The notes beneath the pieces were generated by a model. It searched no databases. It was not told where the DNA came from and was given only the letters and a program-made list of their open reading frames with translations. The position numbers were made by a program, and so were the translations under genes. Shown in pieces: positions 32,701 through 33,176 of a stretch of DNA of 33,176 nt (the stretch's first letter is position 1; the number at the start of each line of letters is the position of its first letter). The DNA is from Blastocatellia bacterium AA13 (GTDB lineage Bacteria; Acidobacteriota; Blastocatellia; UBA7656): contig QHVH01000052.1 of the NCBI GenBank assembly GCA_003222245.1, positions 1 through 33,176 on the forward strand, read 5' to 3'.

Positions 32701-32731
32701 AGAAAGAAAGGGCGGCCCGGTGTGGCCGCCC
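32701..32731 (-). terminator. groEL Rho-independent terminator
   Basis: A perfect 8-base GC stem (GGGCGGCC at 32710-32717 with its complement at 32724-32731) encloses a 6-base loop. In the minus direction it is followed by TTTCTTTCT (32709-32701), giving a standard terminator 55 bases after the groEL stop. Confidence 0.8.
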
Positions 32732-32785
32732 CGATATCGATCTTCAGACTGTTTTTTTGGAATCGTGTAGCGATGGGTGATGCAA

Positions 32786-33176
32786 TTAAAAGCCGCCCAT
32801 TCCGCCTCCCGGCATCGGAGGAGCGTCTTTCTCCTTCTCGGGAATATCCGCGACCAGGGCTTCCGTAGTCAGCAGCAGTCCCGCGATTGAAGCCGCGTTC
32901 TGCAGTGCGGATCGGGTCACCTTTGTCGGATCAACTACGCCCATCTTCAACATGTCGCCGTATTCTTCTGTCTGCGCGTTGAATCCAAATGACGAGTTCT
33001 TCTCGCTCCTGACCTTGTCCACTACTACCGCGCCTTCGTAGCCCGCGTTAACCGAGATTTGTCTCAACGGCTCTTCAAGAGCTCGCTTGACGATCGACAC
33101 TCCGATGTTCTCGTCGTCGTTATCCAGGTCGAACCCTTCAAGCGCCTTCTGCGCTCGAATGAAGGCGACGCCGCCG
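32786..33176 (-). CDS. groL: Chaperonin GroEL (60 kDa), C-terminal fragment
   Basis: The last ~129 codons of GroEL on the minus strand; the rest lies beyond the right edge. Readable parts are [20 protein letters not shown], then the intermediate/equatorial-domain return ([72 protein letters not shown]) and the flexible Gly/Met tail [10 protein letters not shown]. GroEL forms the double-ring ATP-driven folding chamber in the cytoplasm. The GGM tail is short compared with the usual repeats but ends normally. A U-tract terminator follows. groES is not in this window. Confidence 0.97.
   Translation of the reverse strand, partial: GGVAFIRAQKALEGFDLDNDDENIGVSIVKRALEEPLRQISVNAGYEGAVVVDKVRSEKNSSFGFNAQTEEYGDMLKMGVVDPTKVTRSALQNAASIAGLLLTTEALVADIPEKEKDAPPMPGGGMGGF

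Overview
The window looks like chromosomal DNA of an acidobacterium, most likely class Blastocatellia. The clues are a PadR regulator directly upstream of an ADOP-type permease, a VWFA-related acidobacterial (TIGR03436-type) protein, a DUF4388/TPR protein and a DUF5658 membrane protein. Base composition is moderately GC-rich and even. I see no integrase, transposase, tRNA, rRNA or CRISPR array. This taxonomic call is inference.

Layout. 1-551 (minus): a PadR repressor and the first 47 codons of an ADOP permease, behind a promoter embedded in a long inverted repeat. 770-2719 (plus): a secreted DUF11-repeat protein. 2817-3461 (minus): an Hsp20 chaperone, then about 620 bases without a convincing gene. 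4083-10013 (plus): a compact five-gene carbohydrate operon (GT4 fused to an alpha/alpha-barrel, GH130, second GT4, mannose-phosphate-isomerase-type cupin, GH5-like hydrolase), followed by a NUDIX gene. 14122-10687 (minus): a translationally coupled trio (luciferase-like flavin monooxygenase, stand-alone amino-acid adenylation enzyme, methyltransferase) that looks like a very small natural-product pathway. 14260-14712 (minus) trmO, divergent from a 2Fe-2S protein with an unrecognised N-terminal half. 16230-17513 (minus) a TPR protein. 17749-19458 (plus) an ECF sigma factor followed by two paralogous small unknown proteins and a flavin/F420-type reductase. 19533-21497 (plus) a DUF4388 protein with a J-like segment and TPRs, whose stop codon overlaps that of the convergent acyl-CoA synthetase. 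23214-24446 an ATP-grasp ligase; 24499-24861 a small exported protein; 25131-25541 OsmC. 25658-29399 histidine degradation (hutH, hutU) with an opposite-strand DUF5658 gene between them. 29416-31338 a GT39-like membrane glycosyltransferase. 31593-32656 a VWA protein broken by a one-base frameshift. 32786 to the end: the C-terminus of GroEL.

How the genes work together. The strongest candidate for an undescribed system is the 4083-10013 operon. Its parts could make a manno-configured glycoside (two GT4 enzymes), supply mannose phosphate (cupin) and turn the product over (GH130 and a clan GH-A hydrolase). The second is the monooxygenase-adenylation-methyltransferase trio, whose ends are joined by ATGA overlaps and which lacks a carrier protein. 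The third is the sigma-factor operon with a tandemly duplicated unknown family. Regulation is legible in places: a PadR-type dyad over its own promoter, promoters for trmO, the 2Fe-2S gene, the ATP-grasp gene and hutH (apparently leaderless), and GC-rich hairpins between three convergent gene pairs.
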